Shown: positions 1 through 5,840 of the stretch, piece after piece
Layout: every line of letters begins with the position of its first letter
How positions within the stretch are numbered: position 1 is the first letter of the stretch
NCBI GenBank assembly: GCA_905200905.1
Contig: CAJKMA010000094.1
Span: 1 to 7,784 of the forward strand
Length of the DNA stretch: 7,784 bases
DNA from: an uncultured Bacillota bacterium
GTDB lineage: Bacteria > Bacillota > Clostridia > Lachnospirales > Lachnospiraceae
Direction: 5' to 3'
The notes under the pieces: model-generated
What the model was told of the DNA's origin: nothing
Seen by the model: only the letters and a program-made list of their open reading frames with translations
Database searches by the model: none
Made by a program: the position numbers and the translations under genes

Positions 1-257
1 TTGAGTTCTCTTTGGAAGATATGGATATGTCCGAATTTCAGGATGGGGCAACCTATCCGCAGATCAAGGAGTATGTGTTGGAGCATACCGGGTTAAAGGT
101 GTCCAACCTCTATATCTCACAGATTAAACGGAAATGTGGGATTGAGGTAGGCAAAAACTATAATCTGCCAAAATCCGAGGATTCCAGACAGCCCCAGTGT
201 CCGCCGGAAAAAGAGAAAGCAATCCGAGAAGCATTCAAATATTTTGGGATAATCTAA
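1..257 (+). CDS. C-terminal end of RlmD/RumA-type 23S rRNA (uracil-5-)-methyltransferase (5' partial)
   Basis: The reading frame is open to the left edge of the window (codons begin at base 3: Glu-Phe-Ser-Leu-Glu-Asp...), so this is the tail of a longer gene. About 84 residues are visible, ending at a TAA. A TTG at 12 could be read as a start but has no ribosome binding site. The visible part carries the pattern ATYxQIKxYVLEHxGLKVSNLYISQIKRKCGI followed by NLPKSEDSRQPQCPPEKEKAIREA. From memory, this is the C-terminal extension of clostridial TrmA/RlmD-family SAM-dependent uracil methyltransferases, often found on mobile elements. It is basic and probably helical, as expected of an RNA- or DNA-contacting appendage. 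The catalytic domain, iron-sulfur cysteines and SAM motifs would lie outside the window, so activity cannot be judged. A free-standing or truncated copy of this domain is the alternative. Confidence 0.7.
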   Translation, partial: EFSLEDMDMSEFQDGATYPQIKEYVLEHTGLKVSNLYISQIKRKCGIEVGKNYNLPKSEDSRQPQCPPEKEKAIREAFKYFGII

Positions 258-270
258 CATCCCGTAAAAT

Positions 271-276
271 GGAGGT
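271..276 (+). promoter_or_regulatory. Ribosome binding site of the probable DUF6061 gene
   Basis: GGAGGT lies 5 bases before the ATG at 282. It fixes the start of the small acidic protein gene and shows that it is translated independently of the methyltransferase gene ending at 257. Confidence 0.75.
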
Positions 277-281
277 TTCTT

Positions 282-530
282 ATGGATAGATTGATTTCTT
301 GTGAGTTTAACATGGATACCGCTTGTGTGGAGCTGAAATTCTTTGATGGCAGCATGATTGCCATTGATACCATCGCCGTGGAGAATGAAGTTGCTGACAA
401 TATGTATCAGCGGTCAGAGCTTGACTATCTGATTTACACTGACCCGATTGGATATGCAGACTTGATTTTGAACGGCAATCCTGAAACCTATTTGAAAACT
501 GTAACTGAATATAAGCCTTTAGAAAGCTGA
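282..530 (+). CDS. Small acidic protein, probable DUF6061 family
   Basis: An 82-residue protein with a good ribosome binding site, 24 bases after the methyltransferase stop and followed at once by a strong terminator, so it is probably the last gene of that transcript. The sequence is acidic and has no membrane segment or signal peptide. It reads as a few beta strands (ISCEFNMDTACVELKFFDGS, then MIAIDTIAVENEVA) followed by helices (YQRSELDYLIYTDPIGYADLILNG). From memory this matches the small DUF6061 proteins of clostridial genomes and mobile elements, which have no known function. The family name is a recollection and not a search result. The position next to an RNA methyltransferase tail may reflect shared cargo rather than a shared role. 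Confidence 0.7.
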   Translation: MDRLISCEFNMDTACVELKFFDGSMIAIDTIAVENEVADNMYQRSELDYLIYTDPIGYADLILNGNPETYLKTVTEYKPLES

Positions 531-540
531 TTATTTTGCC

Positions 541-570
541 GCCCGTGGGAGATATCTCACGGGCGATTTT
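541..570 (+). terminator. Intrinsic terminator after the DUF6061 gene
   Basis: GCCCGTGGGA (541-550) pairs with TCTCACGGGC (555-564) through one G-T wobble, giving a 10-bp stem with a GATA loop, followed by GATTTTT. It begins 10 bases after the stop codon at 530. It separates the upstream transcript from the TetR promoter that starts at 595. Confidence 0.88.
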
Positions 571-594
571 TATGAACAAAAACGCACATTTGTA

Positions 595-623
595 TTGACC
601 GAATCGGTTATTCGTGATATAGT
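595..623 (+). promoter_or_regulatory. Sigma-A-type promoter of the TetR/ABC operon
   Basis: TTGACC (595-600) and TATAGT (618-623) are separated by exactly 17 bases, close to the housekeeping consensus. Transcription would start near 630, giving a leader of only about 35 bases before the ATG at 664. The -35 box overlaps the first operator palindrome and the second lies just after the predicted start point, so repressor binding at either would block initiation. Confidence 0.8.
596..612. promoter_or_regulatory. TetR-type operator copy 1 (over the -35 box)
   Basis: The core palindrome ACCGA-A-TCGGT is centred on base 603. Bases 598-612 (ACCGAATCGGTTATT) recur exactly at 635-649. The left arm is less complete than in copy 2, because outside the 5-bp core the next pair is mismatched. 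It overlaps the -35 hexamer, the classic position for self-repression by a TetR-family protein. Confidence 0.75.
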
Positions 624-629
624 ATAGCA

Positions 630-650
630 AAATAACCGAATCGGTTATTT
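630..650. promoter_or_regulatory. TetR-type operator copy 2 (at the transcription start)
   Basis: A perfect palindrome with 10-bp arms around a central A at 640 (core AATAACCGAATCGGTTATT, 631-649). It lies between the -10 box and the ribosome binding site of the TetR gene. Its centre is 37 bp from that of copy 1. The length, symmetry and position next to a tetR-family gene make it the most likely binding site of that regulator. Confidence 0.82.
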
Positions 651-653
651 GTT

Positions 654-658
654 GGAGG
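654..658 (+). promoter_or_regulatory. Ribosome binding site deciding the TetR start
   Basis: GGAGG is followed by 5 bases and then the ATG at 664. An in-frame TTG at 649 lies upstream of this site and inside the operator, so the ATG at 664 is the start. Confidence 0.75.
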
Positions 659-663
659 TTATT

Positions 664-1275
664 ATGGAAAAATTTTTAGCACTTTCTGACGAAAAGCAAA
701 CCTTAATTAGAAATGCAGCACTATCTTGCTTCTCTCAGCATGGATACGAAAAAGCATCGATTAACGACATTGCAAAAATGGCGGGCATCTCTAAGGCATC
801 CCTTTTTCAATATTTTGGTACAAAGCAAAACCTCTATGAATATCTGGTTGAACACAGCAGCACACAAATGAAAGCAGCTTATCAGGAACAGGCGTTATAT
901 GCAAACGCAGATTTCTTTGATCGTGTACAGCAAGCCATAATCATGAAGATAGATAATTTGAAAAAGAATCCCTATATCGCCGCTTTTATTATAAGTGTTG
1001 CAAAAGAGCCATCCATTGAAATTTCGGAGCACATTAAGGACTTAATGCAAGAAGGTGAAAAACACTTGCATGATCTGATGCTCCGTGATGCCGATCTGGT
1101 CAAATTCAAGCATCCCGAAGATGCGCCACTACTGTTCCGCACATTGATGCATATTGGATACGGTATTGTAGACGAGATTGAAGGTGTGTCAGATTTTGAT
1201 AGAATCGTGTGCGAAATGGAGAATATTCTGAAAATGTTAAAATATCATTTCTACAAGGAGGAATATTTATTATGA
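664..1275 (+). CDS. TetR/AcrR-family transcriptional repressor of the ABC transporter operon
   Basis: This 203-residue protein has the usual TetR length. The N-terminal DNA-binding domain occupies about residues 8-60. The helix-turn-helix lies at about 31-51 (ASINDIAKMAGISKASLFQYF), followed by the family-typical GTKQNLYEYLV that starts helix 4. The remaining 140 residues are helical and form the expected ligand-binding and dimerisation domain, which is too divergent to name an inducer. The gene sits directly behind a promoter with two palindromic operators, so autorepression together with control of the downstream transporter is the natural reading. Its TGA overlaps the ATG of the ATPase gene by four bases (ATGA, 1272-1275), which indicates translational coupling. 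By analogy with other TetR/ABC pairs, the inducer may be a toxic compound handled by the pump. This is inference. Confidence 0.92.
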   Translation: MEKFLALSDEKQTLIRNAALSCFSQHGYEKASINDIAKMAGISKASLFQYFGTKQNLYEYLVEHSSTQMKAAYQEQALYANADFFDRVQQAIIMKIDNLKKNPYIAAFIISVAKEPSIEISEHIKDLMQEGEKHLHDLMLRDADLVKFKHPEDAPLLFRTLMHIGYGIVDEIEGVSDFDRIVCEMENILKMLKYHFYKEEYLL

Positions 1276-2153
1276 AACAAGCGGTGATAATGTTAGATGG
1301 ACTGACAAAAAGTTATGGAAAGCACAGAGGTATTGAAAATCTCACATATTCCGTTCTGCCGGGCGAAATCTTTGGTTTTATCGGTCCTAATGGTGCTGGT
1401 AAAACAACAACAATTCGCACTTTGATGGGCTTGCTCAAACCCACAAGCGGCAATGCTACGATTTTCGGCCTTGATTGTACGCAGCATGCTGCAGAAATCG
1501 CAAAGAACGTGGGATATCTTCCCAGCGAGAATTGCTATTATAATAATTTGAAAGTGAAAGAGCAGTTACAATATACTGCAGATCTGTATGGTGTTAACTG
1601 CCATGACAGAATAGAAGAACTGGCTGAGAGACTGAATCTGGATTTGTCCAGAAAAATCGGAGATTTGTCTTTAGGCAACAAAAAGAAAGTTGGCATCGTG
1701 TCCGCTTTACTACCTTCTCCAAAACTTCTGATTCTGGATGAGCCTACCAGCGGCCTTGATCCACTCGTCCAACAGACATTCTATGAAATTCTTCGAGAAG
1801 AAAACAGCCGTGGAACAACCATTCTGTTTTCCTCTCATGTGTTGAGCGAAGTGCAGAAGCTATGTGATCGTGTATGTATTCTGAGAGAAGGTCGTCTCAT
1901 TGCTATACAGTCCATGAAGGAATTGCGTGAAAACGGGTATAAAAAGATTTCGCTTTCCACCGAGGAGCCTGTCCCTGCGCAGTTCTTCGACATCCCAGGA
2001 ATTGCCAACCTGGAACAGAATCAAAATTCCATTTCTTTTATGTTTAATGGCAATGTTATGACCATCATGGAAAAACTACATAAACTACCTTTGGTTGATA
2101 TTCTGATTGAAGAACCGTCTTTAGAAGAGATCTTTCTTCATTATTACGAATGA
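1272..2153 (+). CDS. ABC-2 type exporter, ATP-binding subunit
   Basis: A 293-residue cytoplasmic ATPase. Visible motifs are Walker A GPNGAGKT (38-45), the signature LSLGN (132-136, a variant of LSGGQ), Walker B LLILDE (152-157), D-loop SGLD (160-163) and the switch histidine in SSHVL (H189). In the Q-loop region the sequence is GYLPSE (81-86), with no glutamine at the usual place. This is common in this BcrA/CcmA-like branch of drug and lantibiotic exporters. After about residue 215 comes a C-terminal extension of about 80 residues ending in EEPSLEEIFLHYYE, the usual end of ABC-2 ATPases. The start at 1272 is preceded by AAGGAGG (1255-1261). An in-frame GTG at 1209 would overlap the TetR gene without a ribosome binding site and is not preferred. 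The substrate is unknown. Confidence 0.93.
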   Translation: MKQAVIMLDGLTKSYGKHRGIENLTYSVLPGEIFGFIGPNGAGKTTTIRTLMGLLKPTSGNATIFGLDCTQHAAEIAKNVGYLPSENCYYNNLKVKEQLQYTADLYGVNCHDRIEELAERLNLDLSRKIGDLSLGNKKKVGIVSALLPSPKLLILDEPTSGLDPLVQQTFYEILREENSRGTTILFSSHVLSEVQKLCDRVCILREGRLIAIQSMKELRENGYKKISLSTEEPVPAQFFDIPGIANLEQNQNSISFMFNGNVMTIMEKLHKLPLVDILIEEPSLEEIFLHYYE

Positions 2154-2164
2154 GAGGTGACACT

Positions 2165-2956
2165 ATGACTGTATTTCATTATGAGTGGAAACGTAGTCGA
2201 AAATATATTCTGATTTGGGGTCTTTCCCTTGCCGTTTGTATTTTCTCTATGATACCTGTCTATTACAGCATGATTGAAACGCCAGAGCTTCTGCCTAAAA
2301 ACTTTGCAGAGGGTGGATTCTTTGAAACTGTCGGCATCTCTCTCGCACTGCTCTTGGAACCTCTGGGAATGTATGGATTTCTTAATGCGTTTTTTGCTTT
2401 GGCAGGCGGAATTTTCGGGATGCACTTTGCCTTATCCCTGTTTACAAAAGAATGTACCGAAAACACAGCAGAATACCTGTTCACAAAACCCTGCGGGCGT
2501 ATTCAAATTTATAAAGGAAAGGTGCTTTGTCTACTTGTCGGCACATGCATTACGAGTGCTGCATATATCCTTGCGTCTTTTATAGCAATGATTGTGTATG
2601 AATCTGGCTTCTCTATGTTAGAATTTATTCTGTTGGCTGGCTCCTTCCCACTTGTTACTTTGATTTTTGGAGGGATGGGAGTATTGTTAGGATGCTGGCA
2701 TCCTAACAATCGTTCTCCTTTGCTGACAGCATCTTTGGCTGTGTTTATGGGATACTGTATTACAGCTTTTTCAAGAACGATTGGAAGCAGAATAATAAGT
2801 TACCTCTCTCCATTTTCGTTTTTTCATCCAGCTCACATTCATGAGAACTCTTTTTATGAATGGGATTATTTTCTGTGGTATGTGCTTCTACTCACTGTAT
2901 TTTTCTTCCTGTCTCGTAAGATTCTGATGAAGAAAGACATTAAATTAGCAGTATAG
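2165..2956 (+). CDS. ABC-2 type exporter, permease subunit 1
   Basis: A 263-residue integral membrane protein. Six hydrophobic stretches lie at roughly residues 14-34, 68-93, 119-144, 151-176, 186-202 and 235-250, the normal ABC-2 permease plan. Between segments 2 and 3 is TAEYLFTKPCGRIQIYKGK (101-119), the cytoplasmic coupling-type motif found in permeases that pair with this class of ATPase. The start at 2165 follows AGAGGTGA (2153-2160). An ATG at 2150 overlaps the ATPase stop codon and is the alternative, adding five residues, but it lies upstream of this ribosome binding site. The gene follows the ATPase with almost no gap and is followed 12 bases later by a second, different permease, so a heteromeric exporter is likely. 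No substrate can be read from the sequence. Confidence 0.9.
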   Translation: MTVFHYEWKRSRKYILIWGLSLAVCIFSMIPVYYSMIETPELLPKNFAEGGFFETVGISLALLLEPLGMYGFLNAFFALAGGIFGMHFALSLFTKECTENTAEYLFTKPCGRIQIYKGKVLCLLVGTCITSAAYILASFIAMIVYESGFSMLEFILLAGSFPLVTLIFGGMGVLLGCWHPNNRSPLLTASLAVFMGYCITAFSRTIGSRIISYLSPFSFFHPAHIHENSFYEWDYFLWYVLLLTVFFFLSRKILMKKDIKLAV

Positions 2957-2968
2957 GGGGGGAACAAC

Positions 2969-3754
2969 ATGATATCATTGATAAAAAAGGAACTGAAACT
3001 TACAAGGAAAATACTGTTGATATGGCTTGGAATAATCATTCTTCTTTGTGTCTTTGCGTACATAGAGTATCTTTCCTTAAAAGACAGCTTACCGATTCTG
3101 GTAGAAATGCTAAACGACTTTCCAAGAATTTTGATGGTGATGTTTGGTGTTAGTGAAGATCTTAACACTGCATTGGGTTGGTATGGCTGTATTTATTTTT
3201 GGGTGGCAATCCTCGCTTATTCCTATGCGATTTATCTGGGCATTTCAAGCATTGCAAAAGAAAAAACGCAAGGAACAGCAGAATACCTATTCACAAAACC
3301 TTTAGGCAGAAATCAGATTGTTATAGGAAAAGCTGCCGCCAACGTATGTAATTTATTTATTCTTGCAGCTGTCAGCGGTGTATGTAATTACTATACTGCA
3401 ATCGCTCCTCTGGGTGGACTGGATCAAAAGAATGCGGCTCTGTTGACAACTGTTGGGCTTTTTCTGACGGAAATCATATTATACTCGATTGGTTTTTGGG
3501 TATCCAGTCTCTGCAAATCCTACAAACAGGCTATGCTTTTTGGCTTTGGCGCTTTAATAGTATTTTACTGTATTTATTTTGTGGCAGAATATTTGTGTAT
3601 TCCGGCTCTGTTTTATTTAACACCTCTAAAATACTTTGATGTATATGCAGTGGCTAAAGATGGTATCTCCCTTATGTTCCTGCTGATTTCAGGGGTGATT
3701 ACTTTCCTATCAATTTTCCTTGCAAAGAATCGGTGGGCAGGCAAAGAAATGTAA
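2969..3754 (+). CDS. ABC-2 type exporter, permease subunit 2
   Basis: A 261-residue membrane protein with about six hydrophobic segments (roughly 15-31, 71-95, 119-142, 156-180, 186-208 and 235-252). It carries TAEYLFTKPLGRNQIVIGK at 103-121, almost the same motif at almost the same position as in permease 1. Outside this block the two proteins are only distantly alike, so they look like ancient paralogues and not a recent tandem duplication. The ATG at 2969 follows a G-rich site (2956-2962) directly after the stop of permease 1. Together with the ATPase they would make an ATPase dimer with one copy of each permease. The N-terminal start MISLIKKELKLTRKILLIW is typical of ABC-2 permeases, with a basic amphipathic helix before the first membrane segment. 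Confidence 0.9.
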   Translation: MISLIKKELKLTRKILLIWLGIIILLCVFAYIEYLSLKDSLPILVEMLNDFPRILMVMFGVSEDLNTALGWYGCIYFWVAILAYSYAIYLGISSIAKEKTQGTAEYLFTKPLGRNQIVIGKAAANVCNLFILAAVSGVCNYYTAIAPLGGLDQKNAALLTTVGLFLTEIILYSIGFWVSSLCKSYKQAMLFGFGALIVFYCIYFVAEYLCIPALFYLTPLKYFDVYAVAKDGISLMFLLISGVITFLSIFLAKNRWAGKEM

Positions 3755-3807
3755 TATGTTGTAGATAGTATTGTAGCTTCTCATATCTGTCATAATCTCA
3801 GAAACAC

Positions 3808-3814
3808 AGGAGGT
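3808..3814 (+). promoter_or_regulatory. Ribosome binding site of the small membrane protein gene
   Basis: AGGAGGT lies 7 bases before the ATG at 3822. The 67 bases between permease 2 and this gene show no well-spaced promoter and no terminator hairpin, so the downstream genes probably belong to the same transcript. Confidence 0.75.
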
Positions 3815-3821
3815 TTTTACG

Positions 3822-4067
3822 ATGAAACAACTGTTTAGATGTGCAGACCACTACATTCAATCGAGAGATTGGAAAATGCTTACGGGTCTTAAATTCTGCC
3901 TTTGCTCCATTGGTATCCTGTTGGGAGTATTGGTTCCGGTCAAGCACAAAAAGACTGTCGCAGCCGGGGCTTTCGGTGTCTTTCTTGCAACCTACATCCC
4001 GCTGATGACAGACTTCCTGACATTTGCGGTAGATTTCTTCCGTCCCAAGAAAGAAACGGTAGAATAA
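3822..4067 (+). CDS. Small two-helix membrane protein downstream of the ABC exporter
   Basis: An 81-residue protein with two hydrophobic segments (about 20-39 and 45-66) joined by a short basic turn, VKHKK (40-44), and a charged tail RPKKETVE. This suggests a helical hairpin with a cytoplasmic basic loop. From memory, similar short proteins in Firmicutes are often named 'permease of phosphate ABC transporter'. Nothing in the sequence supports phosphate transport, and it is far too short to be a PstA or PstC permease. It has its own strong ribosome binding site 67 bases after permease 2. Possible roles are an accessory or stabilising subunit of the exporter, or an unrelated small membrane protein. 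The function is unknown. Confidence 0.8.
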   Translation: MKQLFRCADHYIQSRDWKMLTGLKFCLCSIGILLGVLVPVKHKKTVAAGAFGVFLATYIPLMTDFLTFAVDFFRPKKETVE

Positions 4068-4069
4068 CC

Positions 4070-4450
4070 ATGAACAGTGATATTCTTTTCTTCTTTGGGG
4101 AGCATATGGATGCTCTTCCCCTTTACGAACGACTGGAAGATCAGATTCTGACACAGATTCCGGAAGTAAAAATTAAGGTCGCAAAAACCCAGATTACCTT
4201 TGCTAACAAACGAGGATTCGCTTTTGTGTCCTTTAATCCCTGCCGCAAGGCAAAGAATCGGCCAGAAATCTGGATGACAATTACGTTCGGACTGGGTTAT
4301 CGGATAGATTCTCCAAGAATCGACGTAGCGACGGAGCCCTATCCAAATCGCTGGACGCACCATGTGATGGTGGGAAATGTGGATGAAATCGATGTAGAAC
4401 TGATGCGGTGGATAGCGGAAGCGGCAGATTTTTCTGCTAATAAGAGGTGA
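4070..4450 (+). CDS. DUF5655 domain protein
   Basis: A 126-residue soluble protein that is essentially one domain. The features that suggest DUF5655 are the N-terminal helix with LYERLEDQIL (18-27), then a beta-rich part TQITFANKRGFAFVSF (40-55) and a C-terminal block NRWTHHVMVGNVDEIDVELMRWI (93-115) in which W95, H97 and H98 stand out. Proteins with this domain are sometimes called predicted transport proteins and also occur fused to restriction-type or DUF4287 domains. Their biochemical role is unknown. The ATG lies two bases after the stop of the small membrane protein gene and lacks a clear ribosome binding site, so translation is probably coupled to it. An upstream start at 3902 in the same frame would run inside the previous gene and is rejected. 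The family call is from memory of the pattern. Confidence 0.78.
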   Translation: MNSDILFFFGEHMDALPLYERLEDQILTQIPEVKIKVAKTQITFANKRGFAFVSFNPCRKAKNRPEIWMTITFGLGYRIDSPRIDVATEPYPNRWTHHVMVGNVDEIDVELMRWIAEAADFSANKR

Positions 4451-4544
4451 CAATACGGAAAATAAAAAGATCTTTCCCATACTGATCGCCAAGGCGTAAC
4501 AGATAATCACATATTGATTCTACATAGTCTGAAATCCCTCGAAT
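4451..4544. other. Intergenic stretch with no recognisable element
   Basis: This AT-rich spacer lies between the DUF5655 stop codon and the two-way terminator. I see no promoter with proper spacing, no RNA gene and no repeat in it. Confidence 0.5.
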
Positions 4545-4597
4545 AAAAACCGCTGTAATTATTCTTCCCGTGTAGGGTGGAAAATACAGCGGTTTTT
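4545..4597. terminator. Bidirectional intrinsic terminator between convergent operons
   Basis: AAAAACCGCTGTA (4545-4557) is the exact reverse complement of TACAGCGGTTTTT (4585-4597), giving a 13-bp stem. The 27-base loop itself holds a short CCC/GGG pairing. The arms carry an A-run on the left and a T-run on the right, so the hairpin ends in U-residues on either strand. It lies 94 bases after the DUF5655 stop and 4 bases past the stop of the sigma-like gene, as expected for a shared terminator of convergent operons. Confidence 0.87.
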
Positions 4598-4601
4598 CTT
4601 T

Positions 4602-5777
4602 CTATAGTTCAGCTGCCACAATCGTTTCCTTTGGCAGCTTCTCATTCTCACAGTTCAGAAGATAGACTATTGCCTTGTTCGCAAAGCGGTTTGTTTTCAT
4701 CGTATCCCAATCGGCAAGCCGGATGATCTCCGCTGTACCATTCTCAAAATCCAATGAAATCTCGCCCCATTCGCCGTCGCAGTCTGCTTGATATTCATAG
4801 ATTGCGGTGGCGATTTTCTTTTTGCGTTTAGTTTTGGATTTCTGTTTCAGCCGGACAGCATGGATAGCACCCTCGGCAACCAAAAACTCCGTCAGCTTGT
4901 CCACTGCTCTACGGTAGGCTCGCTCTGCACCGCTGGCTGTGCTGCCCTCAAACATCACAGCCAGTTCCTCAAAGGTGGGGCGGCCTTTCCATGAGCCGAC
5001 ACGCCCGCAGGTCATGCAGATCGCCAGCCGCTTTTCAAGCAAGGTCTGTTCCCGGTAGTTTAGCTTCTCAAATGCCCGCTGCACCTTTTCTGCCTGTATG
5101 CCATTCCAGAGAATATCGGCATAGTTCCAAGTATCATCAAGGGCAACATCTTCGCCTGTTTCTTCTCCGTCCTCGTCCGTCACATAGAATGGCTGCTGAT
5201 TGCGGATGCCACGGACAACTTTCAAATATTCTTCCGCAAGGGCAAGGTCGCAGTTGTATTTCTTTGAAAACTCACTGACCGCATCCTTGGTGTTATGGTA
5301 GAGCCAAGCCATTGACCGCACCATTTTGTAATTGGTCAGAGAGGATACCGACCATTTTTCTTCGCCCATACGGAAACGGAGCATCGCATCCCGTATGAAC
5401 GGGAAAATGTATGTAGCATACTCCGCACCCTTGGCAGGATCATAATCCATCAGCTTTTGGAGCATTTGCTCCCGACAGGATAGCTTTATATCTATAAATC
5501 GATCTGTGTCGTACAGATCGCCGCCATCCACACCGAGAAAGCCTTTGATGCGCTTGTTGAGCTGTGGTTCGTAGTGGTGCAGGAAGAACGAAAAATATAG
5601 CAAATTCTTTTCCTGCAATGCAGACAGAATATGTTCATTTGGATTGCTAACCGTTGGCGGTTCCGGCTCCAGTTGGAAGATGCGCTCTGCCACATAGGGA
5701 ATGAGACCATCACCGTGCGGATTGACTTGGTGCTTCGGTATGTATCCGGTCATATTCCATGTAAAATCATTCAGCAT
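4602..5777 (-). CDS. Sigma-70-like RNA polymerase sigma factor with extra C-terminal domain
   Basis: A 391-residue protein. Region 2 is recognisable at about 58-140, most clearly YDPAKGAEYATYIFPFIRDA (112-131), which mirrors the FDPxKGxxFxTYAxxxIR pattern of sigma region 2. A helical part (about 145-197) is at the place of region 3, followed by an acidic linker DEDGEETGED (201-210). Region 4 with its helix-turn-helix is at about 232-300 (KLNYREQTLLEKRL, then FEELAVMFEGSTASGAERAYRRAVDKL). A very basic linker (311-321, KQKSKTKRKKK) leads to a beta-rich domain of about 65 residues with WGEISLDFENGTAEIIRL, which ordinary sigma factors do not have. The N-terminal 57 residues are also unassigned. 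The start at 5777 follows GGGAGGT (minus strand, 5783-5789). It is the last gene of the leftward operon. It may redirect RNA polymerase to element genes or be a degenerate DNA-binding relative. Target promoters are unknown. Confidence 0.8.
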   Translation of the reverse strand: MLNDFTWNMTGYIPKHQVNPHGDGLIPYVAERIFQLEPEPPTVSNPNEHILSALQEKNLLYFSFFLHHYEPQLNKRIKGFLGVDGGDLYDTDRFIDIKLSCREQMLQKLMDYDPAKGAEYATYIFPFIRDAMLRFRMGEEKWSVSSLTNYKMVRSMAWLYHNTKDAVSEFSKKYNCDLALAEEYLKVVRGIRNQQPFYVTDEDGEETGEDVALDDTWNYADILWNGIQAEKVQRAFEKLNYREQTLLEKRLAICMTCGRVGSWKGRPTFEELAVMFEGSTASGAERAYRRAVDKLTEFLVAEGAIHAVRLKQKSKTKRKKKIATAIYEYQADCDGEWGEISLDFENGTAEIIRLADWDTMKTNRFANKAIVYLLNCENEKLPKETIVAAEL

Positions 5778-5782
5778 AGCGC

Positions 5783-5789
5783 ACCTCCC
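5783..5789 (-). promoter_or_regulatory. Ribosome binding site of the sigma-like gene
   Basis: On the minus strand GGGAGGT precedes the ATG at 5777 by 5 bases. The gap of 53 bases to the upstream DUF1801 gene contains no convincing promoter, so the sigma-like gene probably depends on transcription from upstream. Confidence 0.7.
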
Positions 5790-5797
5790 TTCACTTT

Positions 5798-5840
5798 AAT
5801 AACGTTTATCAATCTCCAGAAAACTGAAATTCACGTTATT
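5798..5840. repeat. Short inverted repeat at the DUF1801/sigma-like junction
   Basis: AATAACGT (5798-5805) and ACGTTATT (5833-5840) are exact reverse complements separated by 27 bases. The repeat straddles the stop codon of the DUF1801 gene (5831-5833). No T-run follows on the minus strand, so it is not a normal terminator. It may be a weak mRNA hairpin or chance. Confidence 0.4.

Noticed and set aside
307..630. Minus-strand open frame of 107 codons
   Set aside because: It lies opposite the DUF6061 gene, the terminator and the TetR promoter, has no ribosome binding site, and has low-complexity, unlikely protein composition.
1209..1271. GTG start adding 21 residues to the ABC ATPase
   Set aside because: It overlaps the TetR gene and has no ribosome binding site, while AAGGAGG stands correctly before the ATG at 1272.
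3755..3821. Possible internal promoter before the small membrane protein gene
   Set aside because: TTGTAG and CATAAT are visible, but the available spacings are 14 or 26 bases, so neither fits a standard promoter.
3822..4067. Phosphate ABC transporter permease
   Set aside because: At 81 residues with two membrane segments it cannot be a PstA or PstC subunit, and no pst genes are nearby. The name is a common database label without support here.
3902..4069. Upstream extension of the DUF5655 frame
   Set aside because: It runs through the small membrane protein gene in another frame and gives a cysteine- and serine-rich sequence unlike the family. The start at 4070 gives the full domain.
3992..4510. 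Minus-strand open frame of 172 codons
   Set aside because: It is antisense to the DUF5655 gene, whose plus-strand product matches a known family pattern. The antisense product resembles nothing and has no ribosome binding site.
4991..5278. Plus-strand open frames inside the sigma-like gene
   Set aside because: They are out-of-frame shadows with Arg/Ser/Pro-rich products and no ribosome binding site. The minus-strand frame carries sigma motifs.
5798..5840. Inverted repeat as terminator of the DUF1801 gene
   Set aside because: The stem is only 8 AT-rich base pairs and no T-run follows on the minus strand, so it is kept only as a low-confidence repeat.
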